A stretch of 61,656 bases of DNA from Deltaproteobacteria bacterium (GTDB lineage Bacteria; Myxococcota; Myxococcia; Myxococcales; 40CM-4-68-19): positions 1-61,656 of the forward strand of contig JANYKT010000035.1 in assembly GCA_025358085.1 (NCBI GenBank), read 5' to 3'. The translations under genes and the position numbers were made by a program. Shown here piece after piece: positions 20,270 to 28,142 of this stretch. Each line of letters opens with the position of its first letter. Position 1 is the first letter of the stretch. Below the pieces are notes generated by a model, which saw only the letters and a program-made list of their open reading frames with translations, was not told where the DNA came from and did no database searches.

Positions 20270-22312
20270 TTAAGGCGGCGCCAGCGTGACGCGCACGCGA
20301 GCGCCGCGTTTGACAATGGAACCTGCGCGCGGCGACTGGGCGACCGCCCGGCCACTGCCCTTGAACTCCGGCTCGAGCGAGCGCTCGGCGAGCTTGCGGA
20401 TGGCGGAGCGGGCGGCGAGGCCGGCGAGGTCCGGCACCAGCGCGCGCCCGGTGGGAAGCTTCGTAGCTTGAAGGTCAAGCCCTTGACCAATTTTCTCAGA
20501 GGCAGAAAATTGCTTAAGGTCTTGATGGGTAAGGTCCATAGGAATTCTCGCTCCGTCCAGCGAGGCCACCAGAAGCGGCACCTGCTCCCGCACGCTCGCC
20601 GGCATCACCCCCAGCTGCCGCAGCGTCTCGTTCGCAATCGCCCCCCAGGCCGGCGCCGCCACCGTCCCTCCCGTCACCGCCACGCCCTTTCCTTCTGGCT
20701 CGTCGATCACCACCAGGATGGCCACCCGCGGCGCCTCTGCCGGCACGAAGCCAAGGAAGCTCGCCAGCCGCTTTTCGCTGTACCCGCCGCGCACCGGGTC
20801 GACCTTTTGCGCCGTCCCCGTCTTGCCGGCCACGCGATAGTCGCTCAGCGCCGCCTTGGTTCCCGTGCCGCCCTTGTGCACGACCTCCTCCAGCATGGCG
20901 GTCACCAGGCGCGCCGTCTCCGGCCGCAGCACCCGCCGCACTTCGGTGCGCTGGTTCGACAGCAGCACCGTGCCGTCGGGCGCGACAATCTTTTCCACCA
21001 GGTACGGCCGCAGCAGCACTCCGCCGTTCGCGATGGCGGCCATCGCGGCCACCGTCTGTATCCCGGTCGCGCTCATTCCCTGTCCGAACGCCGTCGTGTC
21101 CACCGCGATCTCCGGCATCCGCGCCGGGTCGCGCAGCGATCCGCGTCCCTCACCCGGCAGCCCCACGCCCGTCTTCTCGCCGAAGCCAAAGGCCCGCAGC
21201 CCCGCGATCAGCTTGTCCTTTCCCAGCCGCTCACCGATCTTTGCCGCGCAGATATTCGACGACTCGCGCAGCACCGTCGCAGGCGTCGCCCAATCCACCG
21301 GATGCGTATCGTGCAGCGTGCGGCGCAAGTGCTTCCAGGCGCCGTGCTCGCAATAGATCTGCTCGTCCACCTTGAGCACGTCCTCCTCCAGCGCGCGCGA
21401 GATCAGGAAGCTCTTGATGGTGGACCCCGGCTCCAGCTGGTCCTGCACTGCGCGGTTGCGCCAGACGCCGGGGTCGCGCCCGGGCTTGTTGGCATCGAAG
21501 AGCGGATTCGACGCCAGCGCCAGCACCGCCCCGCTGTTCACGTCGAGCACGATGGCAAAGCCTGCCGCCGCGTGCGCCGCCGTCACCGCGCGGGTGAGTT
21601 CGCGCTCGGCCACCACCTGGATGGCGCTGTCGAGCGTCAGCGTCACCGTCGCGCCGGTCAGCTCGGAGACATCAGGCGCGCCGTGCTCCAGCACCATTGC
21701 CCCGCGCGCATCGCGAGTGGCCGGCACGCTCACGCCCTTGCCGTGCAGGTAACTCTCGAGCTCGCGCTCCAGCCCTTCCTGCCCCGCGTCCTCGCCGACG
21801 AAGCCCAGTACGTGCCCCGCCAGCTCGCGCTGCGGATAGAAACGCTTGGGCTCCTTCACCAACTCGACGCCGTCGAGCGCGAGCGCCCGCACCCGCAGCG
21901 CAGTCGGCTCGTCCACGCGTCGCTTGATCCAGACGAAGCGCTTCTGCTGATCCGACACCAGCTTCGAAAGCACCTTCTTGCGGTCGGTCCGCAGCGCCTT
22001 GGCCAAGAGCTCCGCCGCGACCTCGCGCGCCGGCGCCGATTCGAAGGCAGTCGGGTCGGCGAAGATCGAGTCCACGTCCTGCGTGATGGCGAGCGGATCT
22101 CCGTGCCGGTCGGCGATGAGCCCGCGGCGCGGCTGCCACTCCAGCTCCCGCTTGGTCTGGTCGCGCTGCAGCCGCGACAGCCGCGAGCGGTCCAACAGCT
22201 GCACCTTGGCCGCGCGGCCAAGGACGGTTGCAAAGAGCGCCAGCAAGAGCGCGCCGACGATGAACGCTCGCAGCCGCATCCATCGGCCGGCGTCGTCTCC
22301 CCGCTTCTTCAC
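20270..22312 (-). CDS. ftsI: Septal penicillin-binding protein (FtsI/PBP3) with C-terminal PASTA domain
   Basis: This is the class B transpeptidase that crosslinks septal peptidoglycan. The 680-residue protein has a short cytoplasmic tail, one membrane segment (about 14-34), a dimerisation domain starting RRGLIADRHGDPLA, and the transpeptidase. Catalytic Ser297 is in STIK, SSN follows, and K497 is in KTGT. The last 60 residues form one PASTA domain, a lipid II or muropeptide-binding module absent from E. coli FtsI but seen in SpoVD-type enzymes. The start is GTG with AAGGAG upstream, nine bases after ftsL. Confidence 0.95.
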   Translation of the reverse strand: MKKRGDDAGRWMRLRAFIVGALLLALFATVLGRAAKVQLLDRSRLSRLQRDQTKRELEWQPRRGLIADRHGDPLAITQDVDSIFADPTAFESAPAREVAAELLAKALRTDRKKVLSKLVSDQQKRFVWIKRRVDEPTALRVRALALDGVELVKEPKRFYPQRELAGHVLGFVGEDAGQEGLERELESYLHGKGVSVPATRDARGAMVLEHGAPDVSELTGATVTLTLDSAIQVVAERELTRAVTAAHAAAGFAIVLDVNSGAVLALASNPLFDANKPGRDPGVWRNRAVQDQLEPGSTIKSFLISRALEEDVLKVDEQIYCEHGAWKHLRRTLHDTHPVDWATPATVLRESSNICAAKIGERLGKDKLIAGLRAFGFGEKTGVGLPGEGRGSLRDPARMPEIAVDTTAFGQGMSATGIQTVAAMAAIANGGVLLRPYLVEKIVAPDGTVLLSNQRTEVRRVLRPETARLVTAMLEEVVHKGGTGTKAALSDYRVAGKTGTAQKVDPVRGGYSEKRLASFLGFVPAEAPRVAILVVIDEPEGKGVAVTGGTVAAPAWGAIANETLRQLGVMPASVREQVPLLVASLDGARIPMDLTHQDLKQFSASEKIGQGLDLQATKLPTGRALVPDLAGLAARSAIRKLAERSLEPEFKGSGRAVAQSPRAGSIVKRGARVRVTLAPP

Positions 22313-22321
22313 AACGCTCCT

Positions 22322-22684
22322 TCAACGCGCGGAGACCATCGAGGTCCCCGCCCGCAGCGCTCCGCCGACCAACACCACCACCCGGTCCACCGACGGCGGA
22401 CCCATCCCGAGCCTCGTCCGCGCCAGCTCCTCGATGCGCTGCGGGCTCTTGAGCTGCGCCGCGTGGAACTGCAGCCGCTCGTGCTCGCGCGACAGCTCGC
22501 GGTGCTCGTCCGACGAGCGCGAGAGCTCGTACCCCTGTTCCGTGACGCGGGTCCGCACCCAGGCGTGGAAAAGTGCCGCGAGCGCGATGAGCGCGCAGGC
22601 GAGGGTCCCGGACGCGAAGGTGGCGAGGCCGCGGCGATCGATTCTGCGGCGGATGATCGTGCTGGGCGTTCCGGTCCGGGTCAT
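22322..22684 (-). CDS. ftsL: Cell division protein FtsL
   Basis: The 120-residue bitopic protein has a basic N-terminus, one membrane span (about 22-44) and a periplasmic heptad-rich helix. It ends in [14 protein letters not shown], a segment typical of FtsL/FtsB-like proteins. It belongs to the FtsQLB complex that activates FtsWI. Identification rests on size, topology and position between rsmH and ftsI, because FtsL sequences diverge quickly. The ATG overlaps the rsmH stop as ATGA. Confidence 0.85.
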   Translation of the reverse strand: MTRTGTPSTIIRRRIDRRGLATFASGTLACALIALAALFHAWVRTRVTEQGYELSRSSDEHRELSREHERLQFHAAQLKSPQRIEELARTRLGMGPPSVDRVVVLVGGALRAGTSMVSAR

Positions 22685-23631
22685 GACAGCCTCTCGACCG
22701 CGCGGAGCCTGGCGCTGCGGGCGCGCGGATTGACCAAAAGCTCGGCCTCGCCGGCCTTGACCGCGCCCTTGGTCAGCACCTTCCAGGCGGCGCTGCGGCC
22801 ACAGGCGCAGACGGGCAGCCTCGGCGGGCAGATACAGCCGGTGGCGAGCTTCGCGAATGACTGCTTGACCATGCGGTCTTCGAGCGAATGGAAGCTGATG
22901 GCCAGAGCCCGCCCGCCGCGCGCCACCAGCCGCGGCAGCGAGGCAAGCCAGTCCGAAAGCGCCCCCAGCTCGTCATTGACGGCGATGCGCAGGCCCTGGA
23001 AGCTGCGCGTGGCCGGGTGGAGGTTCTTCGGCCAGGCCTTCCTCGGAATCGAATGCGAGACGACCTCCGCCAGCTGCGCCGTATTCGAAAGCGCGCCGGA
23101 GGCCCAGGCTGCGTGAATGGCACGCGCGATGGGGCGCGCGAAGCGCTCCTCGCCGAGCGTGTGCAGGATGCTCCACAGGGCGTTCGCGTCCCACTCATCG
23201 AGCCGTTCACTCAGCGGCTTGCCGCGGGTCGGATCCATCCGCATGTCGAGCGGCCCGGCCGCGCGGAAAGTGAAACCGCGCGCAGGCTCGTCGAGCTGCG
23301 GGCTCGAGACGCCAAGGTCGACCAGCGCGCCATCCACCTCGCCGATGCCGAGCCCATCGAGCACCGCGCGCGCATCGCGGAAATTGGCGTGCGCCAGGAT
23401 CAAGTCGCCCGAGTTGCCTGAGTCGCCTGACCCGCGCCCGGCGAAACGCGCCTTTGCGGCAGCGAGCGCCAGCGGATCCTGGTCCAGACCCACCACCCGC
23501 GCGCCCGCCTCCAGCAGCGCTTCGGCGTGACCACCACCGCCCAGCGTGCCGTCGAGAATGAGCTTGCCGGGCGCCGCCGCGAGCAGTTCAACTGCCTCGC
23601 GTCGCAGCACGGTGTGGTGGACGAAGGTCAT
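22681..23631 (-). CDS. rsmH: 16S rRNA (cytosine(1402)-N(4))-methyltransferase
   Basis: RsmH (MraW) methylates N4 of C1402 in 16S rRNA with S-adenosylmethionine. The 316-residue protein has [10 protein letters not shown] at the N-terminus, the SAM loop [37 protein letters not shown] and the C-terminal [13 protein letters not shown] with [13 protein letters not shown]. It follows the STAS-domain gene with a four-base gap and overlaps ftsL. Confidence 0.97.
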   Translation of the reverse strand: MTFVHHTVLRREAVELLAAAPGKLILDGTLGGGGHAEALLEAGARVVGLDQDPLALAAAKARFAGRGSGDSGNSGDLILAHANFRDARAVLDGLGIGEVDGALVDLGVSSPQLDEPARGFTFRAAGPLDMRMDPTRGKPLSERLDEWDANALWSILHTLGEERFARPIARAIHAAWASGALSNTAQLAEVVSHSIPRKAWPKNLHPATRSFQGLRIAVNDELGALSDWLASLPRLVARGGRALAISFHSLEDRMVKQSFAKLATGCICPPRLPVCACGRSAAWKVLTKGAVKAGEAELLVNPRARSARLRAVERLS

Positions 23632-23635
23632 GCCG

Positions 23636-24079
23636 CTACAATCCCCGGCGCTGCGCGCGTGCGGAGGCCACCGCGACCGCGGCTCCGGTTGCCTCTTCGA
23701 CCGAGCGGAAGAGCAGGAGTTCGGCGCCCGCGGCGGCTTTGAGGATGTTGATCAGGTACGGATTGCGAACCGCGATCACCAGCTCGCCGCCGCGCGCCAG
23801 CAGCTCCTTGCGGCGCGCCACCAGCTCGCCAACCCCGTTGTATTCGAGGTGCGTCACCTCGCGCAGGTCGAGCACGATCCGTCCCGCATCGGCGGCGGCC
23901 CGGCCGATCGTGTAGTCGATGGCCCAAAGCGCCTCGAGGTCGAGATCGCCGCGCACCGCGATGGTTGCGACGTTGTCCTCCCAGCGCACGTTGGCGGGAC
24001 GCGGCCCGGGCGCGGGCTTGAGCGCCAGCACGGCCGCGAGCGGCTCACGGTGACTGCTCTTGGTAGACTTGTCGGCCAT
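23636..24079 (-). CDS. STAS-domain protein (anti-sigma-factor-antagonist type) inside the dcw cluster
   Basis: The 147-residue protein has an N-terminal low-complexity stretch of about 28 residues and then a STAS fold (about 30-130). The pattern [39 protein letters not shown] and [16 protein letters not shown] matches SpoIIAA/RsbV-like antagonists. The serine usually phosphorylated before the G in D-x-S-G/T-x-x-G-L is not obvious; the equivalent segment reads [11 protein letters not shown]. It therefore may not be a classical phospho-switch. It has a GAGG ribosome-binding site and sits between mraZ and rsmH, where most bacteria have nothing. Partner unknown. Confidence 0.85.
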   Translation of the reverse strand: MADKSTKSSHREPLAAVLALKPAPGPRPANVRWEDNVATIAVRGDLDLEALWAIDYTIGRAAADAGRIVLDLREVTHLEYNGVGELVARRKELLARGGELVIAVRNPYLINILKAAAGAELLLFRSVEEATGAAVAVASARAQRRGL

Positions 24080-24116
24080 CTTGATTGCCTCGTGAGACGG
24101 AGAAAGTTTGAGCCTG

Positions 24117-24572
24117 CTAAATCATCAGCGAAGCGAGCTTCTGGACGACCTTCGCCTTGGTCTCGGGTTTCTGCGCGACGCGGTTCATCTCGGCCCAGCG
24201 CGGCGGCGACCAGATCTCGATGCGCGCCACCACCCCGGCCCAGGTGACTTCCTCGACCAGGCCCGCGTACTCGCGTAGCGTGGGCGGAATGAGCACGCGG
24301 CCAAGCTTGTCCACCGGGACCTCCTGCGCAGGCGCGATGAACGTGCGCGTGAGGTGCATGGTGGTTTCGTCGAACATCGGCAACCTGGCGACGGCGGCGG
24401 TGAGCGCCTCCCAGCCGGCGGGAGTGAAAGCAACCAGGCAGTCGCTGAGGATGTGCGTCGTGACGATGAGCTTGTCGCCGCCTTGCGCGGAGAGGAGTTC
24501 GCGAAAGCGCGCGGGAAGGCTCGTGCGGCCCTTGGCGTCGATCGAGTGCTGGTGAACGCCCGTGAACGACAC
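24117..24572 (-). CDS. mraZ: Transcriptional regulator MraZ
   Basis: MraZ is a double SpoVT-AbrB DNA-binding protein that represses the dcw promoter in the bacteria where it has been studied. The 151-residue product has the first repeat HSIDAKGRTSLPARFR and the second VDKLGRVLIPPTLREYAG. The GTG start at 24570-24572 is chosen because GGAGGG lies six bases upstream. An alternative GTG ten codons earlier would begin inside the repeated GTGG boxes that are probably its own operator. It is the first gene of the cluster and is followed by the STAS gene after a 37-base gap. Confidence 0.95.
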   Translation of the reverse strand: MSFTGVHQHSIDAKGRTSLPARFRELLSAQGGDKLIVTTHILSDCLVAFTPAGWEALTAAVARLPMFDETTMHLTRTFIAPAQEVPVDKLGRVLIPPTLREYAGLVEEVTWAGVVARIEIWSPPRWAEMNRVAQKPETKAKVVQKLASLMI

Positions 24573-24598
24573 TTCGATCCCTCCGACGGTCTCGCGAT

Positions 24599-24622
24599 CC
24601 ACTTCTTACCACTTCGATCCAC
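24599..24622 (-). promoter_or_regulatory. MraZ-box array: three GTGG repeats in 10-bp phase
   Basis: On the minus strand GTGG recurs exactly every 10 bases (24622, 24612 and 24602 are the first bases) with A/T-richer spacers. Known MraZ operators are direct repeats of a TGGG/GTGG core on one helical turn just upstream of mraZ, so this is very likely the autoregulatory site of the dcw cluster. Confidence 0.7.
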
Positions 24623-24631
24623 CGAGAACGC

Positions 24632-24660
24632 AGAGTGAGGCACGCCTCCGATGCTGTCAA
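24632..24660 (-). promoter_or_regulatory. Candidate dcw promoter upstream of mraZ
   Basis: A perfect TTGACA at 24655-24660 is followed at 17-base spacing by a weak -10 (CACTCT, 24632-24637). A start site near 24625 would place the GTGG boxes immediately at and after transcription initiation. The -35 is convincing; the -10 is poor. Confidence 0.45.
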
Positions 24661-24878
24661 GCAAGCGCGTGGCTGAACGGAAGGGCAGTTCCAGCCCTTG
24701 GGGCGGATCTCTGTTGGGCTACTCCCCGTGGTGGGCCCCGGCGCTGAGCGGGTAGGTAAAGCTGGGCACTTCGGTTGGTGGCGCGGCGGCGCGCAACCTG
24801 GGGGCAGCCGGGAGCGCGGACCCACGAGAGGTCGATCGTGGGGGCAACCTGGGGGTGCGCGAGGAGATTGCGGCGCGT

Positions 24879-24893
24879 CGTACGAAACGTACG
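24879..24893. promoter_or_regulatory. Palindrome CGTACG-AAA-CGTACG
   Basis: Two self-complementary CGTACG hexamers are separated by three bases. A near-identical copy lies 62 bases away. The symmetry and duplication look like paired operator sites. The binding protein is unknown. Confidence 0.45.
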
Positions 24894-24940
24894 GTCCGGT
24901 GAATTTGAGCGCCCCAAAACGACTCTCCCGGAGTGCGAAA

Positions 24941-24955
24941 CGTACGAACCGTACG
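24941..24955. promoter_or_regulatory. Palindrome CGTACG-AAC-CGTACG
   Basis: This is the second copy of the CGTACG-N3-CGTACG element, with starts 62 bases apart, close to six helical turns. It lies about 380 bases upstream of the mraZ start codon in sequence without genes. Confidence 0.45.
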
Positions 24956-25183
24956 ACTCGCTGCCAGACCCCTGCCGCCCCCTTCCTGCAGCGCGCAGGC
25001 GAGCGCGCGTGGATGGGCTGGCACTGGCTGAAGAGAAAGGGATGCACTCCGCCCGCCGTCTGCGCAGCCGCGCGCCGAGCACCGGCTCGGGCCTTTGCAA
25101 TTCATATCGAATCGGCGTTTCGACAAGATCGGTGATCGATTCGATCAGCAGCCCGCGTCGGGTGTCCCAAGTGGCTCAAGTGG

Positions 25184-26002
25184 TCAGGCCGATCGGCGGC
25201 GGGCATCGGCGAGCCAGTGGATCAAGCGGATGACCTCGCCGCAGTCGGCGACCTGGAACTTCGCCGCGGTGCCGGTGCGCGGGGAGGGGCCGACGTGAAC
25301 GGTGATGCCGCCGCGGCGATTCATCATGGCGAAAGCTTCCTCGTCGGATTCGCCCGCGCCAACGTAAACAGGCAGAGCCTCGCGCATGCCCACCAGCAGG
25401 CCCAGCGCAGCTCGGCCGATGCCGGTGCCTTGCGGTAGCGCCTCCAGGCTCTCTTCTCCGCGGCGCAGCTGCAAACCTTCACCTGCCGCCAGCATGCCGA
25501 ACGCTTCAGCCGCCGCGATCTGATCGGCCGCAAGCGCATTGCGCAAGTTCAGCACCAGGCAGAAGGTCCGGTCCTCGAGGACGATGCCCGGGAGCGAGAA
25601 AGCCTTCGATCGCGCGCAGGCGCGGCGCAGCTTCTGGATGGCCGTCTCGGCGTGCTCGAGATCCGGCTCGGTGACCAGCCGCAATCCGAACGCGTGGACG
25701 TCCGCGCCGTGCACGCCGACGTAAGCGAGCCGCTGCAGCCGGAGCCGCTTTTGCAACAACTCGGCCTTGCGGCTGGAGAGCACCGCGGCGCGTGTGTCGG
25801 GGGCCGCGCAGAGCCGGATGAGCGCTGCCCGAGCCGCCGGATTGGTGCGCGAGTGGCCGTTGGATGCGCGCTGTGCAAGCGCCGCATCAAACGAGAAGAA
25901 GGCATAAACGGAGGTCGCGTTCGCCACGCGTTCCCGCAGGCTGTCTGCCTCGGCCCACAGCGGCCGCAAAGTCTTTTCTCGACCCTGCTCTAATTTTCCC
26001 AC
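25184..26002 (-). CDS. Degenerate trehalose-6-phosphate-phosphatase-like HAD protein
   Basis: The 272-residue protein aligns along its length with OtsB-type phosphatases: VLSSRKAEL for the usual VSGR block, YVGVHGADV for GLHGA, LEDRTFCLVLNLR, QGTGIGRAALGLL and YVGAGESDEEAF. The catalytic DxDGT motif reads Ser37-Phe-Asp39-Ala-Ala, so the nucleophilic aspartate is replaced by serine. The GDDxTDE magnesium motif reads GAGESDE. It is therefore probably not a phosphatase. The start is GTG at 26000-26002 after a G-rich stretch. It follows an acyl-CoA dehydrogenase by 65 bases, with no trehalose synthase nearby. Confidence 0.75.
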   Translation of the reverse strand: MGKLEQGREKTLRPLWAEADSLRERVANATSVYAFFSFDAALAQRASNGHSRTNPAARAALIRLCAAPDTRAAVLSSRKAELLQKRLRLQRLAYVGVHGADVHAFGLRLVTEPDLEHAETAIQKLRRACARSKAFSLPGIVLEDRTFCLVLNLRNALAADQIAAAEAFGMLAAGEGLQLRRGEESLEALPQGTGIGRAALGLLVGMREALPVYVGAGESDEEAFAMMNRRGGITVHVGPSPRTGTAAKFQVADCGEVIRLIHWLADARRRSA

Positions 26003-26067
26003 ACACCCCCCTCACCATTCCCGTGGGAAACTTGCGCACAGGAGGGAAACAAGGGGAGTGCCGCTTC

Positions 26068-27906
26068 TCACCAAGCGAGCGGATAGCCTGTCGACTCGAG
26101 AACAGCGGGAACGATTTGCTCGCGTACCTCTGCGCTGTTGACCGGCGTGTACCTGTGGAGCCGCGTCAGCTGTTCGAGTTCGGCCTCGAGTTGGCCCGCG
26201 GGAACGGTGGCGCAGAGCGCGGTGCGGGCGCGGTCGAAAGCGCGCTCGCGGCTCTCCATGCAGAAGAAGCGGCAGAGCGCGTCGCGCAGCTCGGGCTTGT
26301 TCTCGCTTGCAAGCGTCCGCCCGAGGATGCTGTCCATGGCGTAGATCTCGATGGCGACGTCGGCGAGCGCCGCGAGAACTTCCTGGCGCTGTTCCAGCTC
26401 GGGTCCAAGCATGGCCGCCCGCTTGGCCACGAAGATGAATTGGCGCTTGGCGAGTTCGGTACCGCGCCGCTCCGCCGCAAGCCGGCCCTCGGAAATCCGG
26501 GCAACTCCCGTTCCCGAACCGGCGCTTGCAAAGGACTGGCGCGGATCGGCCAGCTCCTCATCGAGCTGGGCCACTGCCTGGAGCAGCGGGATTTCGCCGT
26601 TCATCGCGCGCTTGAAGACCATGCCCGGAATCAGCAGCCGGTTGATCTCGTTCGTGCCCTCGAAGATGCGGTTGACGCGGTTGTCCCGGAAGGCGCGCTC
26701 GATCGCGTAATCCTCGACGAAACCGTTGCCGCCGTGGACTTGCAGCATTTCGTCGATGGTCTGGAACATCCACTCCGACCCGGCAACCTTCATGATCGAA
26801 GCCTCGATGGCGTACTCCTCGATCGAAGCCATGACGTGCGCTTCATTCAAGGCTGCGTCCCGCGGACTCCGCCTGTCGCCGGCGATGGCGTCGTCAATGG
26901 CGCCCGAGGCGCGGTAGGTCATCGATTCGATGGCGTAGGTCTGTGCAGCCGAGCGGGCGAACTTTTCGCGGATCAGGCCGAATTCGCTGATGGCCTTGCC
27001 GAACTGCTTGCGCTGCACCGCGTACTCAACCCCGGTGCGCAGGGCCCACTTCATCCCGCCGATGGAGAAAGCGCCCAGCTTGAGCCGCCCGACATTGAGG
27101 ATGTTGAAGGCGATCTTGTGTCCCTTGCCGATCTCGCCGAGCACGTTGCCGGCCGGCACCTTGCAGTCCTCGAAGATGAGCGGAGTGGTGCTGCTGCCCC
27201 GGATGCCCAGCTTGTGCTCCTCGCGGCCCTGGCTGAAGCCGGGCGTACCGCGCTCGACGATCATGGCGGTGAACTTGTTGCCGTCGATTTTGAGGAAGAC
27301 GATGTAGATGTCGGCGAAGCCGCCATTGGTGATCCACATCTTGCTGCCGTTGACCAGGTAGTGCTGGCCGTCCTCCGAGAGCCTCGCGACGGTGCGCGCG
27401 CCCAGCGCATCGGAGCCGCTGCCCGCCTCGCTCAGCGCGTACGCCGCTACCCGTTTGCCGCTGGCGATGTCGGGCAAGTATTTCGCTTTCTGCTCCGGCG
27501 TTCCGAAGAAGACGATGGGCAGCGAGCCGATGCCGGTGTGCGCGCCGAAGGTGGTGGCCCACGAGCCGTTGGCCGCCTGCGACTCGGCGACCAGCATGGA
27601 GGTCACCTTGTCGAGCTCGAGTCCGCCATGCTCGGCGGCAATGTCGACACCGAGCAGACCGATCTCGCCTGCCTTGGCGATCAGTTCGCGCAGGAAGGCG
27701 TTGTCCTTCTTTTCGATGCGGTCGCTGAACGGCATGAGCTCGGTCTTCACGAACTCGTCGCCGGTCTGGAAGAATTGTTTCTGTTCGTCGGTGAACTTCT
27801 CCGGCGTCATGAACGGACGGGCGCCGACTGGCTCGAAGAGGAAGGAACCTCCGCGCTGCGCAGTGGGCTGTGTCTCCCTTTCGGGAGCGAGTTCTTGCTC
27901 TGCCAT
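26068..27906 (-). CDS. Acyl-CoA dehydrogenase, VLCAD-like long form
   Basis: This FAD enzyme introduces the alpha-beta double bond of acyl-CoA in fatty-acid oxidation. The 612-residue protein has the ACAD N-terminal helical domain, the mid-domain YALSEAGSGSDA and KMWITNGGFADIY blocks, and GRLKLGAFSIGGM. The C-terminal RIFEGTNEINRLLI contains the glutamate that acts as catalytic base in the VLCAD/IVD-type arrangement. An additional C-terminal region of about 150 residues resembles the extension of very-long-chain enzymes. The ATG has GAGGAG upstream. It is divergent from carD across 236 bases. Substrate length is inferred only. Confidence 0.92.
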   Translation of the reverse strand: MAEQELAPERETQPTAQRGGSFLFEPVGARPFMTPEKFTDEQKQFFQTGDEFVKTELMPFSDRIEKKDNAFLRELIAKAGEIGLLGVDIAAEHGGLELDKVTSMLVAESQAANGSWATTFGAHTGIGSLPIVFFGTPEQKAKYLPDIASGKRVAAYALSEAGSGSDALGARTVARLSEDGQHYLVNGSKMWITNGGFADIYIVFLKIDGNKFTAMIVERGTPGFSQGREEHKLGIRGSSTTPLIFEDCKVPAGNVLGEIGKGHKIAFNILNVGRLKLGAFSIGGMKWALRTGVEYAVQRKQFGKAISEFGLIREKFARSAAQTYAIESMTYRASGAIDDAIAGDRRSPRDAALNEAHVMASIEEYAIEASIMKVAGSEWMFQTIDEMLQVHGGNGFVEDYAIERAFRDNRVNRIFEGTNEINRLLIPGMVFKRAMNGEIPLLQAVAQLDEELADPRQSFASAGSGTGVARISEGRLAAERRGTELAKRQFIFVAKRAAMLGPELEQRQEVLAALADVAIEIYAMDSILGRTLASENKPELRDALCRFFCMESRERAFDRARTALCATVPAGQLEAELEQLTRLHRYTPVNSAEVREQIVPAVLESTGYPLAW

Positions 27907-28142
27907 AGGTCTCTCCTCGAGTGGCGCGCTGCTTTCACCCCGACTTTTCGCGGGTTGACGCTGTGCGCCATAGTTCTATCCAGCAGGCGCCGCGGCGGCA
28001 AGCAGGCGAAGAGCGGCTGTCGGCCGCACGTAAACGGCCCTCGAATTTTACCGCCGCGCAGCCTCGCATCGCCAGGCGTTCGGCCAACTTCGATCCTCGC
28101 CTTCTTGCAGAGCGCCCTGCGGTCGTGTAGCGAAGGTCCTGA

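Larger units (their letters stand above)
24661..25183. other. Intergenic stretch upstream of the dcw cluster
   Basis: About 520 bases separate the mraZ promoter from the end of the phosphatase-like gene. Open frames here give arginine- and proline-rich products without recognisable domains, so I see no gene. The stretch holds a 12-bp direct repeat (GCAACCTGGGGG at 24793-24804 and 24844-24855) and the two CGTACG double palindromes described separately. No RNA gene or mobile-element end was recognised. Confidence 0.6.

Noticed and set aside
19496-23116. An open frame of 1206 codons on the plus strand
   Set aside because: It lies antisense to murE, ftsI, ftsL and rsmH, is very rich in Arg/His/Gln and has no domain. 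It is a by-product of high GC content.
24657-25233. Several short open frames in the region upstream of mraZ
   Set aside because: Their products are Arg/Pro-rich without ribosome-binding sites or motifs, and they overlap each other on both strands.
27955-27982. TTGACG-N16-TATCCA as a carD promoter
   Set aside because: The -35 is good but the -10 matches at only three positions and the site is 160 bases from the start codon; not strong enough to list.
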